This document shows positions 1-6,690 of a stretch of DNA of 9,765 bases, one piece after another. Below the pieces are notes generated by a model, which did no database searches, had not been told where the DNA came from, and saw only the letters and a program-made list of their open reading frames with translations. The stretch lies in assembly GCA_964545475.1 (NCBI GenBank), contig CAZJGG010000080.1, positions 1 through 9,765 of the forward strand, read 5' to 3'. The position numbers and the translations under genes were made by a program. Source of the stretch: CAZJGG01 sp964545475. Its GTDB lineage: Bacteria; Bacillota; Clostridia; Lachnospirales; JAISER01. The stretch's first letter is position 1. Each line of letters begins with the position of its first letter.

Positions 1-88
1 GGCAAAATTAAGTAAACACTGATTGTTTATACCGAGCATACATTGGCAAGTATAAATAAAATTTTGCAAGGTAGGCGCTTACCCCTAA

Positions 89-177
89 TAGGCTGTTTAG
101 AATCTCCATTTCGGCCTTCTTGCCAAACAAAAAAATGTGCCAGAAAACCAACCGAAAGCGAGACTTTGAACAGGCTC
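89..177. repeat. long imperfect inverted repeat downstream of alaX
   Basis: Arms at 89-114 and 152-177 match as reverse complements at about 19 of 26 positions, with a loop of about 37 nt. It begins about 10 nt past the alaX stop on the minus strand. Transcribed, it would form a long imperfect stem-loop that could protect or end the alaX mRNA. No T-run directly follows the stem, so it is not a classic intrinsic terminator. It may also be a decayed MITE-like element. The rest of positions 1-186 holds no gene; there is a short GGTAGGCGCTTACC palindrome at 70-83 and a 7-bp hairpin at 12-30. Confidence 0.4.
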
Positions 178-186
178 CTAGACAGG

Positions 187-1308
187 CTAAAAGTCGTTTA
201 AATCAATTTTTTCAAAGGGAAGGTGTTCCAAACTTCCTTGCCATAAAGCCGGGCTTCCGCCGCCTTTGCCGCTGAATGCTGTGCAAATTTTAGCTGCGAT
301 TTCTTTAGCTTGTTTTGAGCTTGAAGCAATTGCCACAAGATAGCCGCCCGAATCCCGTGGAACAACAACCATTCCATCTCCTGCCATGTTCGCAAGTTCT
401 GTTGCCATTACAGGTAAATCTTTTGGGTTTGCATCTTCCCACAAAACCCAAGTAAAAGAAGTAGAGAAGGATAGAGTTTTAATATGTTGTCTAAATAAAT
501 TCATACGCAAACGAGAAATTTCAGCCGATTGTTTTTCTGTCTGATCTAAAATTGTTTTTATACGTTCTGCCAGCCCGGTTTCTTTAGAAGATAGCTCTGC
601 ACAAAGCCCTCGTACCAGCCGGTGTTTTACGGAATAATCTTCAAGAGCTTTAGCACCGCAAACAATCGATAATCTAATTCCGCCTTTATAGCGTTTAGCG
701 TCAATAATTTTAACAGCACCTATTTCGCCTGTAAACATTACATGAGAGCCGCAACAAGCACATGTGTCGTAACCCTCAACAGTAATAATGCGAATATCTC
801 CGCTAATTTCTTTTTTACTGCGATAGTTAAAACTAGCACTTTCATCTGGCTTTAATATACGCTCTGTTACAGGCACATTCTCCCAAATAGCTTGATTTGC
901 CAAAAATTCAATTTCATCAACCTGCTCGGTGGTCAATTCTCCGTCAAAATCCAGTGTAGTACAGTCGCTTCCTATATGAAAGCCAACATTTTTAAATCCA
1001 TGTTTTTTAACCGCAAGACCGGAAATTATATGCTCGGCTGTGTGGTGTTGCATAAAAGAAAAACGGCGTTTAAAATCTATTTCACATTTTACGTTTTGAC
1101 CCTTTTCAAAGGGTTCGGGCATTAAATGGCAAATTCCCTCATGTGTTTCTCTAACGTCTAAAACAGCAATCTCGTTTATTTTACCTTTGTCAGAAGGTTG
1201 CCCTCCGCCCTCTGCATAAAACAGTGTGTTATCTAAACAAACCGAATAACCGATATCAGTTTTAATACAGTCGGTAACGACAGCATAAAATTCTTTAATG
1301 TATTCCAT
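187..1308 (-). CDS. AlaX-type alanyl-tRNA editing protein with C-terminal DHHA1 domain
   Basis: Free-standing trans-editing hydrolase expected to remove Ser or Gly from mischarged tRNA-Ala in the cytoplasm. It has 373 aa, in the range of the long AlaX form. The N-terminal region (about 1-80) resembles the beta-barrel preceding the AlaRS editing domain and carries the GGGQPSD motif (34-40). The zinc-binding editing core shows the paired motifs H89-x3-H93 (in HHTAEH) and C185-x3-H189 (in CCGSH). After a probable coiled coil (about 240-275), the tail (about 285-373) is DHHA1-like with a glycine-rich GKGGGSP (347-353). All four expected metal ligands are present, so it looks active. The ATG has an AAAGGAT-type ribosome binding site about 8 nt upstream. 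It is transcribed alone and diverges from the large operon. Full alanyl-tRNA synthetase is excluded because the aminoacylation domain is missing. The family is secure; exact editing specificity is inferred. Confidence 0.93.
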   Translation of the reverse strand: MEYIKEFYAVVTDCIKTDIGYSVCLDNTLFYAEGGGQPSDKGKINEIAVLDVRETHEGICHLMPEPFEKGQNVKCEIDFKRRFSFMQHHTAEHIISGLAVKKHGFKNVGFHIGSDCTTLDFDGELTTEQVDEIEFLANQAIWENVPVTERILKPDESASFNYRSKKEISGDIRIITVEGYDTCACCGSHVMFTGEIGAVKIIDAKRYKGGIRLSIVCGAKALEDYSVKHRLVRGLCAELSSKETGLAERIKTILDQTEKQSAEISRLRMNLFRQHIKTLSFSTSFTWVLWEDANPKDLPVMATELANMAGDGMVVVPRDSGGYLVAIASSSKQAKEIAAKICTAFSGKGGGSPALWQGSLEHLPFEKIDLNDF

Positions 1309-1343
1309 GGGATTTATCCTTTCATTAATGAAGCTTTTCCCAA

Positions 1344-1372
1344 ATGATACAATATTTTATTATCTATTTCAA
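1344..1372 (-). promoter_or_regulatory. sigma-A-type promoter for the alaX gene
   Basis: On the minus strand, TTGAAA (1372-1367) and TATCAT (1349-1344) are separated by exactly 17 nt. That gives near-consensus -35 and -10 boxes and a transcript start near 1337, about 30 nt before the ATG at 1308. It is the best-placed promoter for the editing protein. Not tested experimentally. Confidence 0.6.
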
Positions 1373-1408
1373 TACAAATATATAAGTGTAAGTATGTTTT
1401 AACGTGAG

Positions 1409-1600
1409 TTCGACGAAGTCGAAAAGCCGCTTTATAGCAATTTGCAAAAACATAAACAGCTATGTTCGCAGGAACAGCGGTGAATCGTTTGCTGTTCCTG
1501 CTCCACACCTGTCAATGTTTTGTAAAATTGCTCTTGCGGCTTAATTGCGGAGCAATTCTCATGTTATGAGCGACAATTTACGGCGGTTTTTGCCGTGAAT
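1409..1600. other. cluster of five hairpins in the divergent intergenic region (candidate structured RNA or repeat element)
   Basis: Five inverted repeats follow each other. They are TTCGAC/GTCGAA (1409-1414 with 1418-1423), an 11-bp perfect stem (1468-1478 with 1491-1501), AATTGCTC/GAGCAATT (1526-1533 with 1550-1557), CTCAT/ATGAG (1558-1562 with 1566-1570), and a 9-bp stem with one G-T pair (1576-1584 with 1592-1600). The last three are almost contiguous. The stretch looks more GC-rich than its AT-rich flanks. It matches no riboswitch class that I recognise. It may be a small RNA gene, a palindromic repeat element or the decayed end of a mobile element. The 448-nt gap 1309-1756 otherwise holds only promoters; a 64-codon minus-strand open frame there is not convincing. 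Confidence 0.4.
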
Positions 1601-1622
1601 GAGTTTTGTTCTATTTTTATAC

Positions 1623-1651
1623 TTGAATTAAAATAAATTTAATGATATTAT
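1623..1651 (+). promoter_or_regulatory. candidate upstream promoter of the transporter operon
   Basis: TTGAAT (1623-1628) and TATTAT (1646-1651) are 17 nt apart in an AT-rich stretch downstream of the hairpin cluster. It is weaker than the next promoter at 1668 and may be chance in such AT-rich DNA. Confidence 0.35.
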
Positions 1652-1667
1652 ATTATTATAAGGAAAT

Positions 1668-1696
1668 TTGACAAAAAAAGTTTACTGAAATTTAAT
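1668..1696 (+). promoter_or_regulatory. main candidate promoter of the transporter operon
   Basis: A perfect TTGACA (1668-1673) and TTTAAT (1691-1696, five of six consensus bases) are separated by 17 nt. Transcription would start near 1703, giving a leader of about 54 nt before the ATG at 1757. No operator palindrome overlaps it, so the sequence does not show how it is regulated. Confidence 0.6.
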
Positions 1697-1756
1697 TTTC
1701 GGTTACACTTTTTTTTGTGTCTAAAATTTTCAAATACATAAGGTTAAGGAGATAGT

Positions 1757-2383
1757 ATGAACCAACAGACAGAGGTAAAAATTGTTAACGCCGATCCATC
1801 GGCAGTAGGTTTATTCGGGCTTGCAATGGTAACTCTCGTTGCATCAAGCCAAAAACTTGGAATAACAAGCGATGTTTCAATGGTTATTCCATGGGCAATA
1901 TTTTTAGGAGGTTTCGCTCAGCTTTTTGCCTGCTTTAAAGATTGCAAAAGAAATAATTTATTTGGCACAGTTGCCTTTGGTGCTTATGGTTTTTTTTGGC
2001 TTGGAGTTGCTTTAAGTTGGCTTATAAAAATGGGTGCCTTAGGAGAAACGTTAGCACAGTCCGCTGATGCAAAACAGCTTGGTTTTGCGTTTGTAGGGTA
2101 TTTGATTTTTTCTCTTTACATGACAGTAGCTTCTACTCAAACAAACAAAGCTTTATTTTTAATTTTTGTATTTATTGATGTATTATTTATCGGTCTTTCT
2201 TTAAGCTCTTTCCACATTGCTTATGAGTTCTCTCACGGCTTGGCGGCATATTCAGAATTGATTATATCATTATTATCATTCTATGCTTCCGCTGCATGTG
2301 TTTTAAACAGCGTTTTCGGAAAAACAATACTTCCACAGGGTAAACCTATAAAAATGTTCGGTGTTCAAGGCGCAGGGCATTAA
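1757..2383 (+). CDS. SatP/YaaH-family acetate (succinate) permease
   Basis: Inner-membrane permease of the GPR1/FUN34/YaaH family, which carries acetate and in some members succinate, usually with protons. The 208 aa have the expected six hydrophobic segments (about 17-32, 43-60, 70-91, 108-128, 131-152, 163-185). The N-terminal signature is a variant of the family's NPAPLGL motif, here NADPSAVGLFGLA (11-23). The NLFGTVAFGAYGFFWLG stretch (67-83) is also typical. The ATG has AAGGAG (1746-1751) 5 nt upstream. Only 25 nt separate it from the next gene, with no terminator, so it is probably the first gene of the operon. Why an acetate permease would share an operon with a metallophore-class importer is not obvious. 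The family call is secure; the substrate is by homology only. Confidence 0.9.
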   Translation: MNQQTEVKIVNADPSAVGLFGLAMVTLVASSQKLGITSDVSMVIPWAIFLGGFAQLFACFKDCKRNNLFGTVAFGAYGFFWLGVALSWLIKMGALGETLAQSADAKQLGFAFVGYLIFSLYMTVASTQTNKALFLIFVFIDVLFIGLSLSSFHIAYEFSHGLAAYSELIISLLSFYASAACVLNSVFGKTILPQGKPIKMFGVQGAGH

Positions 2384-2408
2384 AAAATAAAATAAGGAGG
2401 AATCGACA

Positions 2409-2984
2409 TTGCATTTATTTTTGCAAGGGCAAATCCGTATAGGAAAATCAAGTATTCTATTGGAGTCCCTCAATTCGGTTGCTCCTTTTGTTTCGGGTTT
2501 TATGACACAGCGGCTTATTGAAAACGGAAAAATCGTTGGGTATCGTGCTGTTGTTGTAAACGGCGTGTTATATCCGCTAGAAATACCCTATAAACCAGAG
2601 TTGGACAGTGTTTTTCTGCTTAAAGGAGAACAAAATATTTGCCGGCTGGAAAAGGTAATTTCTCAAGCGGAACAGAATATACAAAACCCGTTAGTAAAAA
2701 TTGTTTTGTTAGATGAAATTGGTGGCATTGAGTTAATTTCAAATCAATTTATGGATATATTAAAGAGGATTATTTCCGGATCTAAGCCATGCTTAGGTGT
2801 AATAAAATCCGGAGAAAAATTGGCTCATACCGCTGCTTCGCTTAATTTAAAGCATGAATATACTTTGTTACATAAAGACTTAGAAGAAACTATAAGATTT
2901 AACGGAGAAATACTAAACGTTACAGAACAAAACATAAATAGTATTAGAGAAAGTGTTTGCAAGCATGTGCAAATGGTTTTATAA
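2409..2984 (+). CDS. THEP1-like P-loop nucleoside-triphosphatase
   Basis: Small soluble P-loop NTPase of the THEP1 family (COG1618-like), 191 aa, close to the family's usual size. The N-terminal Walker A is G7-x4-G12-K13-S14, unusual in having QIRI between the glycines. The Walker B is KIVLLDEIG (97-105), matching the DEIG signature of the family, followed by GIEL. The protein likely hydrolyses NTPs to NDPs; the physiological role of the family is poorly known. The start is TTG, chosen because a full AAGGAGG (2394-2400) lies 8 nt upstream and the P-loop begins only six residues later, leaving no room for a later start. It sits between the acetate permease and the importer lipoprotein, so it is probably co-transcribed. 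It might instead be a nucleotide kinase or a GTPase-like chaperone for the neighbouring system. Confidence 0.75.
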   Translation: MHLFLQGQIRIGKSSILLESLNSVAPFVSGFMTQRLIENGKIVGYRAVVVNGVLYPLEIPYKPELDSVFLLKGEQNICRLEKVISQAEQNIQNPLVKIVLLDEIGGIELISNQFMDILKRIISGSKPCLGVIKSGEKLAHTAASLNLKHEYTLLHKDLEETIRFNGEILNVTEQNINSIRESVCKHVQMVL

Positions 2985-2985
2985 A
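2957..2985 (+). promoter_or_regulatory. possible internal promoter before the importer genes
   Basis: TTGCAA (2957-2962) and TATAAA (2980-2985) are 17 nt apart at the end of the NTPase gene, 35 nt upstream of the lipoprotein ATG. The -10 lies inside the perfect palindrome at 2977-2994. This could let the importer genes be controlled separately from the upstream genes. AT-rich DNA makes chance matches common. Confidence 0.35.
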
Positions 2986-2994
2986 TTTATAAAA
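2977..2994. promoter_or_regulatory. perfect 18-bp AT-only palindrome (possible operator)
   Basis: TTTTATAAATTTATAAAA is its own reverse complement. It spans the stop codon of the NTPase gene (2982-2984) and overlaps the candidate -10 box. Its placement suits a repressor site for the importer genes, for example an iron- or metal-responsive regulator. It does not match the classic 7-1-7 Fur box closely. It could also be a weak mRNA hairpin or simple AT-rich sequence. Confidence 0.3.
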
Positions 2995-3019
2995 TCAAAT
3001 TTAAACTAGGGGAATAATT

Positions 3020-4099
3020 ATGAACTTAAAAAAGACTCTTGGGATAATGCTTACAATAATTTTTATTACTCAAATTACAGGTTGCCAAAAATCTGTTGTG
3101 TCATCACCAAACCAAGGAGAAAGCTCAACATACATTTTTGTAGATTCCAGCGGAAGAGAAATTGAGCTTCCGAAAAATATTGAAAGGATTGCTCCTTCCG
3201 GGACGCTTTCCCAAATTGTGCTTTACACTCTTTGCCCGGATAAAATGGCTGGTTACTCCAGCGAAATAAACGAAAAACAGCTTGCTTATACTGATGAGAA
3301 GCATTTGTCTCTTCCTGTGTTTGGCAGTTTCTACAGCGAAACTCTTAATTTAGAGTCTGTAATGCAAGCCGCACCTGAAGTTATTATTGACATTGGTGAG
3401 CCAAAAAACACTGTGAAAGAAGATATGGACAGTATACAGGAAAAAACAGGCATCCCTACAATTTTTATTGAAATGAACATTAACTCCCTGTCGTCAGCTT
3501 ATAAAACTTTAGGGGAAATTACAGGAGAAACAGAACAAGCACAAAAAATCTCCGATTATATTGATAAGGTGTTAAGCGAAACCAAAGAAAAAGTTGCAGG
3601 CATACCTGAAGCGGAGCGTGTGAAAGTATATTACGGCAGAGACGAGGGCACGACGGCTGTAGTAAGCGGAACTATTCACGATGAAATTATTAGTATTGCA
3701 GGAGGAGAAAACGTTTCGGTTGTTGAAGAAAACATTAAGGGTGGCGCTTCTGAAATATCTTTGGAGCAACTTATGCTTTGGAACCCGGATATTATTTTAT
3801 TTGAGCTTGGAATAACTTATAATGCCATTGCCGAAAATTCCAAGTGGCAGGAAATTGAAGCAGTAAAAAACAATAAATATTATGAAATTCCAGACGCGCC
3901 TTATAACTGGATAGGGCGTCCGCCGTCTGTAAACCGTATTCTCGGAGTTAAATGGCTTTCTAATTTACTTTACCCCGAAATTTTTGATTATGATATGGTA
4001 AAAGAAACACAAGAGTTTTACAAACTGTTTTATCATTATGACATAAGTCCGGAGCAGGTAAATGCTCTGCTTGAAAATTCAACATACAAAGCAAAATAA
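3020..4099 (+). CDS. ABC importer substrate-binding lipoprotein (siderophore/cobalamin/heme/molybdate class)
   Basis: Periplasmic-binding-protein-like lipoprotein (class III, FecB/BtuF/TroA-like fold) that would capture the ligand outside the membrane and hand it to the permease. The 359 aa begin with a signal peptide (about 1-21) and a lipobox ITGC with acylated C22. The start of the binding domain is typical (VDSSGREIELPKNIERIAP, 41-59), as are the NPDIILF strand (255-261) and the two-lobed spacing with a long middle helix (about 152-195). The C-terminal PYNWIGRPPSVNR (294-306) is, as I recall it, found in a subgroup that includes heme- and molybdate/tungstate-type binding proteins, so iron-siderophore should not be assumed. 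AGGGGA (3008-3013) precedes the ATG. It is followed closely by the permease and ATPase genes. Family certain; ligand unknown. Confidence 0.9.
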   Translation: MNLKKTLGIMLTIIFITQITGCQKSVVSSPNQGESSTYIFVDSSGREIELPKNIERIAPSGTLSQIVLYTLCPDKMAGYSSEINEKQLAYTDEKHLSLPVFGSFYSETLNLESVMQAAPEVIIDIGEPKNTVKEDMDSIQEKTGIPTIFIEMNINSLSSAYKTLGEITGETEQAQKISDYIDKVLSETKEKVAGIPEAERVKVYYGRDEGTTAVVSGTIHDEIISIAGGENVSVVEENIKGGASEISLEQLMLWNPDIILFELGITYNAIAENSKWQEIEAVKNNKYYEIPDAPYNWIGRPPSVNRILGVKWLSNLLYPEIFDYDMVKETQEFYKLFYHYDISPEQVNALLENSTYKAK

Positions 4100-4128
4100 C
4101 AGCCTATAAACAGAAAAGAGGCCTACTA

Positions 4129-5148
4129 ATGATATATGCCAAAGAAACACAAAAGAAATTTTACATTTTAGGCTTCGTAGTTTTGTTTTTTATAGTTTTT
4201 GTTGTTAGTTTTGCAGTGGGTAAATATCCCATAACACCGGGAGAACTTCTGCATGTTTTGGTTAGCAAGTTAACTGGTGCACCTAAAGACTGGTCTAACG
4301 AAATAGAGCTTGTTATTTTTAAAATACGTATGCCCCGGGTAATTGCCGGGGCAGTAATAGGGGCTGGTCTTTCGGCGGCTGGGGTTGCGTATCAAGGGTT
4401 GTTTCGCAACCCTATGGTTTCGCCGGATGTTTTAGGGGCATCAGCAGGGGCCGGTTTTGGTGCGGCTCTTTCCATTTTTTTAGGGCTTAGTTATGCTTTT
4501 GTAGCAATAAACGCTTTTATTTGCGGAACTTTTGCCGTTGGAGCAGCTTATTTAATTAGCATGAGAGCTAGACAAAACCCGACTTTGGGAATGGTTCTTG
4601 CAGGAATTATGATTAGTTCTCTTTTCAGCTCATGTACGTCGTTTATTAAGCTTATTGCCGACCCTAATAACGTTTTGCCGTCTATAACTTATTGGCTGAT
4701 GGGTAGCATATCCCGGGTTCAGGAAAATGAGTTGTTATGGGCGTGTATACCTATAATTTGCGGCTTATTCGTTTTAACATTATCCCGGTGGCAGCTTAAT
4801 TTGCTTACAATGGGTGAAGATGAAGCACGTTCCATGGGAGTTAATACAAAATTTATGCGCACAACAATTGTTGTTTCCGCAACTTTAATAACAGCCGCTT
4901 GTGTTTCAATAAGCGGCTTAATAGGTTGGGTTGGGCTTGTCATTCCCCACATCGCAAGAATGCTTGTTGGAAGTGATTACCGTGTAACTTTGCCGTCTTC
5001 TATGCTATTGGGGGCATCTTTTTTAATGATTGTTGACAATATTGCTCGTTCGGCAGTAACTTATGAAATCCCCATAGGTATTTTAACTGCATTTGTTGGT
5101 GCGCCGTTTTTCCTTTATCTCATTTTGGATAGGGGGAACAATATATGA
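4129..5148 (+). CDS. FecCD/BtuC-family ABC importer permease
   Basis: Multi-pass inner-membrane subunit of a type II ABC importer; two copies would form the channel. The 339 aa match the usual size of the family, which has about ten membrane helices. Signatures include RMPRVIAGAVIGAGLSAAG (67-85), then FRNPMVSPDVLGASAGAGFG (92-111), and near the C-terminus GLIGWVGLVIPHIAR, the cytoplasmic coupling region that contacts the ATPase. AAAGAGG (4115-4121) lies 7 nt before the ATG. The stop overlaps the ATPase start as ATGA, which implies translational coupling. A single permease gene is present, so a homodimer is expected. The protein looks intact and no key motif is missing. Confidence 0.94.
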   Translation: MIYAKETQKKFYILGFVVLFFIVFVVSFAVGKYPITPGELLHVLVSKLTGAPKDWSNEIELVIFKIRMPRVIAGAVIGAGLSAAGVAYQGLFRNPMVSPDVLGASAGAGFGAALSIFLGLSYAFVAINAFICGTFAVGAAYLISMRARQNPTLGMVLAGIMISSLFSSCTSFIKLIADPNNVLPSITYWLMGSISRVQENELLWACIPIICGLFVLTLSRWQLNLLTMGEDEARSMGVNTKFMRTTIVVSATLITAACVSISGLIGWVGLVIPHIARMLVGSDYRVTLPSSMLLGASFLMIVDNIARSAVTYEIPIGILTAFVGAPFFLYLILDRGNNI

Positions 5149-5933
5149 TGATTGAAGTGAAGGGGTTAAGTTATTCTTACCGAAACTATGAAGTTCTAAA
5201 GGGCGTGGACTTTTCGGCGGAAGTAGGGGAATGTATTTGTTTGCTTGGAGGAAACGGAGCAGGCAAAACAACATTGTTTCGCTGTCTTTTAGGGCTGTTA
5301 AACGGATACAAAGGCGAAGTAATAATTGACGGCATAAGCGGAAAAAAGCTCTCTGTCAGAGAAACGGCAAAAAAAATTGCTTACATTCCTCAAATTAACA
5401 TACCAACTTTTAATTTTACTGTGTTTGAAACAGTATTAATGGGTACAAACGCAAACATGGATAAGTTCCGTTCCCCTGGCAAAACAGAACGGGAAGTTGC
5501 TAACCAAATGCTTTCTTTTATGAACATTTGTCACTTGGCTGAACGAGGATACGCAGAGCTTTCCGGCGGAGAGAGGCAGCTTGTGCTTATTGCTCGGGCT
5601 CTCGCACAAAAATCTAATGTTTTAATTATGGATGAACCTACTGCAAACCTTGATTACGGCAATCAGTTCCGTGTTTTACAGCAAGTTAAACAACTTTCTA
5701 AAAAAGGATATTTAATTTTGCTTTCTACTCACAACCCGGAACATGCACTTCTTTATGCCGACAAAGTGCTTGTGCTTAAAGATGGAAAAACGGCAATGTT
5801 CGGCGAACCGCAGTCAGTTCTAAATCCGAAAGTTATACAAAACATTTACGGCGTATCAGTCGAGATGCAAACAATTCGCTCTTCTTCTGGTGAAATACCT
5901 GTATTTGTTCCTTGTTTAGAAATAAATAAATAG
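5145..5933 (+). CDS. ABC importer ATP-binding protein (FecE/BtuD type)
   Basis: Cytoplasmic ATPase that drives the importer with the permease encoded just upstream. The 262 aa show every expected motif: Walker A GGNGAGKTT (35-43), Q-loop Q83, signature LSGGE (139-143), Walker B VLIMDE with catalytic E164, D-loop (about 168-170) and switch H196. The C-terminal part (about 215-262) is the short extension common in FecE/BtuD-type proteins. The start overlaps the permease stop (ATGA). AGGGGGA (5131-5137) precedes it; a second ATG directly follows at 5148 and could be used instead. The next gene begins within about 10 nt, so the radical SAM gene is part of the same transcript. Confidence 0.94.
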   Translation: MMIEVKGLSYSYRNYEVLKGVDFSAEVGECICLLGGNGAGKTTLFRCLLGLLNGYKGEVIIDGISGKKLSVRETAKKIAYIPQINIPTFNFTVFETVLMGTNANMDKFRSPGKTEREVANQMLSFMNICHLAERGYAELSGGERQLVLIARALAQKSNVLIMDEPTANLDYGNQFRVLQQVKQLSKKGYLILLSTHNPEHALLYADKVLVLKDGKTAMFGEPQSVLNPKVIQNIYGVSVEMQTIRSSSGEIPVFVPCLEINK

Positions 5934-5937
5934 ACTG

Positions 5938-6690
5938 GTGAATATGATAGAATCCTTTAACCCTAACCGTTATGCGGTTATTGAAGAAAAAAATAAAAGA
6001 GAAATAGTAATGCTTCGTGGGCGAGGCTGCTCGTGGTCAAAATGCAGTTTTTGTGACTATCATTTAGATTGCTCAGAAAACGAAGAGGAAAATTTTGAAT
6101 TAAATCAAAATGAAATAAATAAAATTACTGGAATATATAAAAAGCTGGAAGTAATAAATTCTGGTTCATTTGTGGATTTAGACAAAAAAACTATGGAGTT
6201 AATTGAGAAAACATGTCTTTCCCTTGGTATAAAGGAGTTGCATTTTGAATGCCATTGGTTTCATAGATTTGAAGCGAAAAGGCTAAAAGAATATTTTTTT
6301 GAAAAAGGGATTAATGTTAAAGTAAAAACAGGTGTTGAAACATTTGATTATCTTTTTAGAGAAAGTTATTTGATAAAGGGCATTTCCGCAAAAACAGCTT
6401 CTGAAATTGCAGAGTTTTTTGATGAATGCTGTTTATTGCAAGGATTACCCGGGCAAACGGTTTCATCAATGCTTATGGATATTGCTACGGGGTTAAAACA
6501 TTTTGAGAGAGTTTGCATTAATATTATGCAGGAAAACGAAACATCCATAAAACCCGACCCAAAAATAATCCAGTTATTTAAACAATATATTTATCCCATC
6601 TATATTGATAATGAGAGAGTAGACATATTAATGGAAAACACAGCCTTTGGAGTAGGCGGAGTAACAACGGAAAAAGGCGGCAGCAAATGA
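5938..6690 (+). CDS. small radical SAM protein with C-x4-C-x2-C cluster motif
   Basis: Probable [4Fe-4S]/S-adenosylmethionine radical enzyme, 250 aa, reaction unknown. The cluster-binding cysteines are C31, C36 and C39 in RGRGCSWSKCSFCDYH (27-42), spaced C-x4-C-x2-C instead of the common C-x3-C-x2-C; C45 is close by. Later landmarks are NSGSFVD (74-80), KTGVETFD (130-137), QGLPGQT (168-174) and ENTAFGVGG (233-241). NSGSF recalls the COG1244-like/archaeosine-type radical SAM group, but the protein is much shorter and this link is tentative. No C-terminal accessory domain such as SPASM is visible. Start is uncertain: GTG at 5938 or ATG at 5944, both with poor ribosome binding sites, so coupling to the ATPase gene (stop at 5933) is likely. 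Its stop overlaps the hydrolase start (ATGA). Context suggests it modifies or opens the imported compound. Confidence 0.75.
   Translation: MNMIESFNPNRYAVIEEKNKREIVMLRGRGCSWSKCSFCDYHLDCSENEEENFELNQNEINKITGIYKKLEVINSGSFVDLDKKTMELIEKTCLSLGIKELHFECHWFHRFEAKRLKEYFFEKGINVKVKTGVETFDYLFRESYLIKGISAKTASEIAEFFDECCLLQGLPGQTVSSMLMDIATGLKHFERVCINIMQENETSIKPDPKIIQLFKQYIYPIYIDNERVDILMENTAFGVGGVTTEKGGSK

Noticed and set aside
1314..1508. 64-codon open frame on the minus strand upstream of alaX
   Set aside because: It crosses the alaX promoter and the hairpin cluster, shows no recognisable domain, and its start lies within an inverted-repeat region. Best read as non-coding.
1698..1717. ACAC-T8-GTGT hairpin in the operon leader as a terminator or attenuator
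   Set aside because: The stem is only 4 bp and the T-run is in the loop, so it is too weak to support a regulatory call.
1309..1756. Cobalamin, molybdate or other known riboswitch controlling the importer operon
   Set aside because: I could not find the conserved core of any such riboswitch on either strand; the hairpins also lie mostly upstream of the best promoters.
2977..2994. Classic Fur box
   Set aside because: The palindrome is AT-only and does not fit the 7-1-7 Fur pattern, so only an unspecified operator is suggested.
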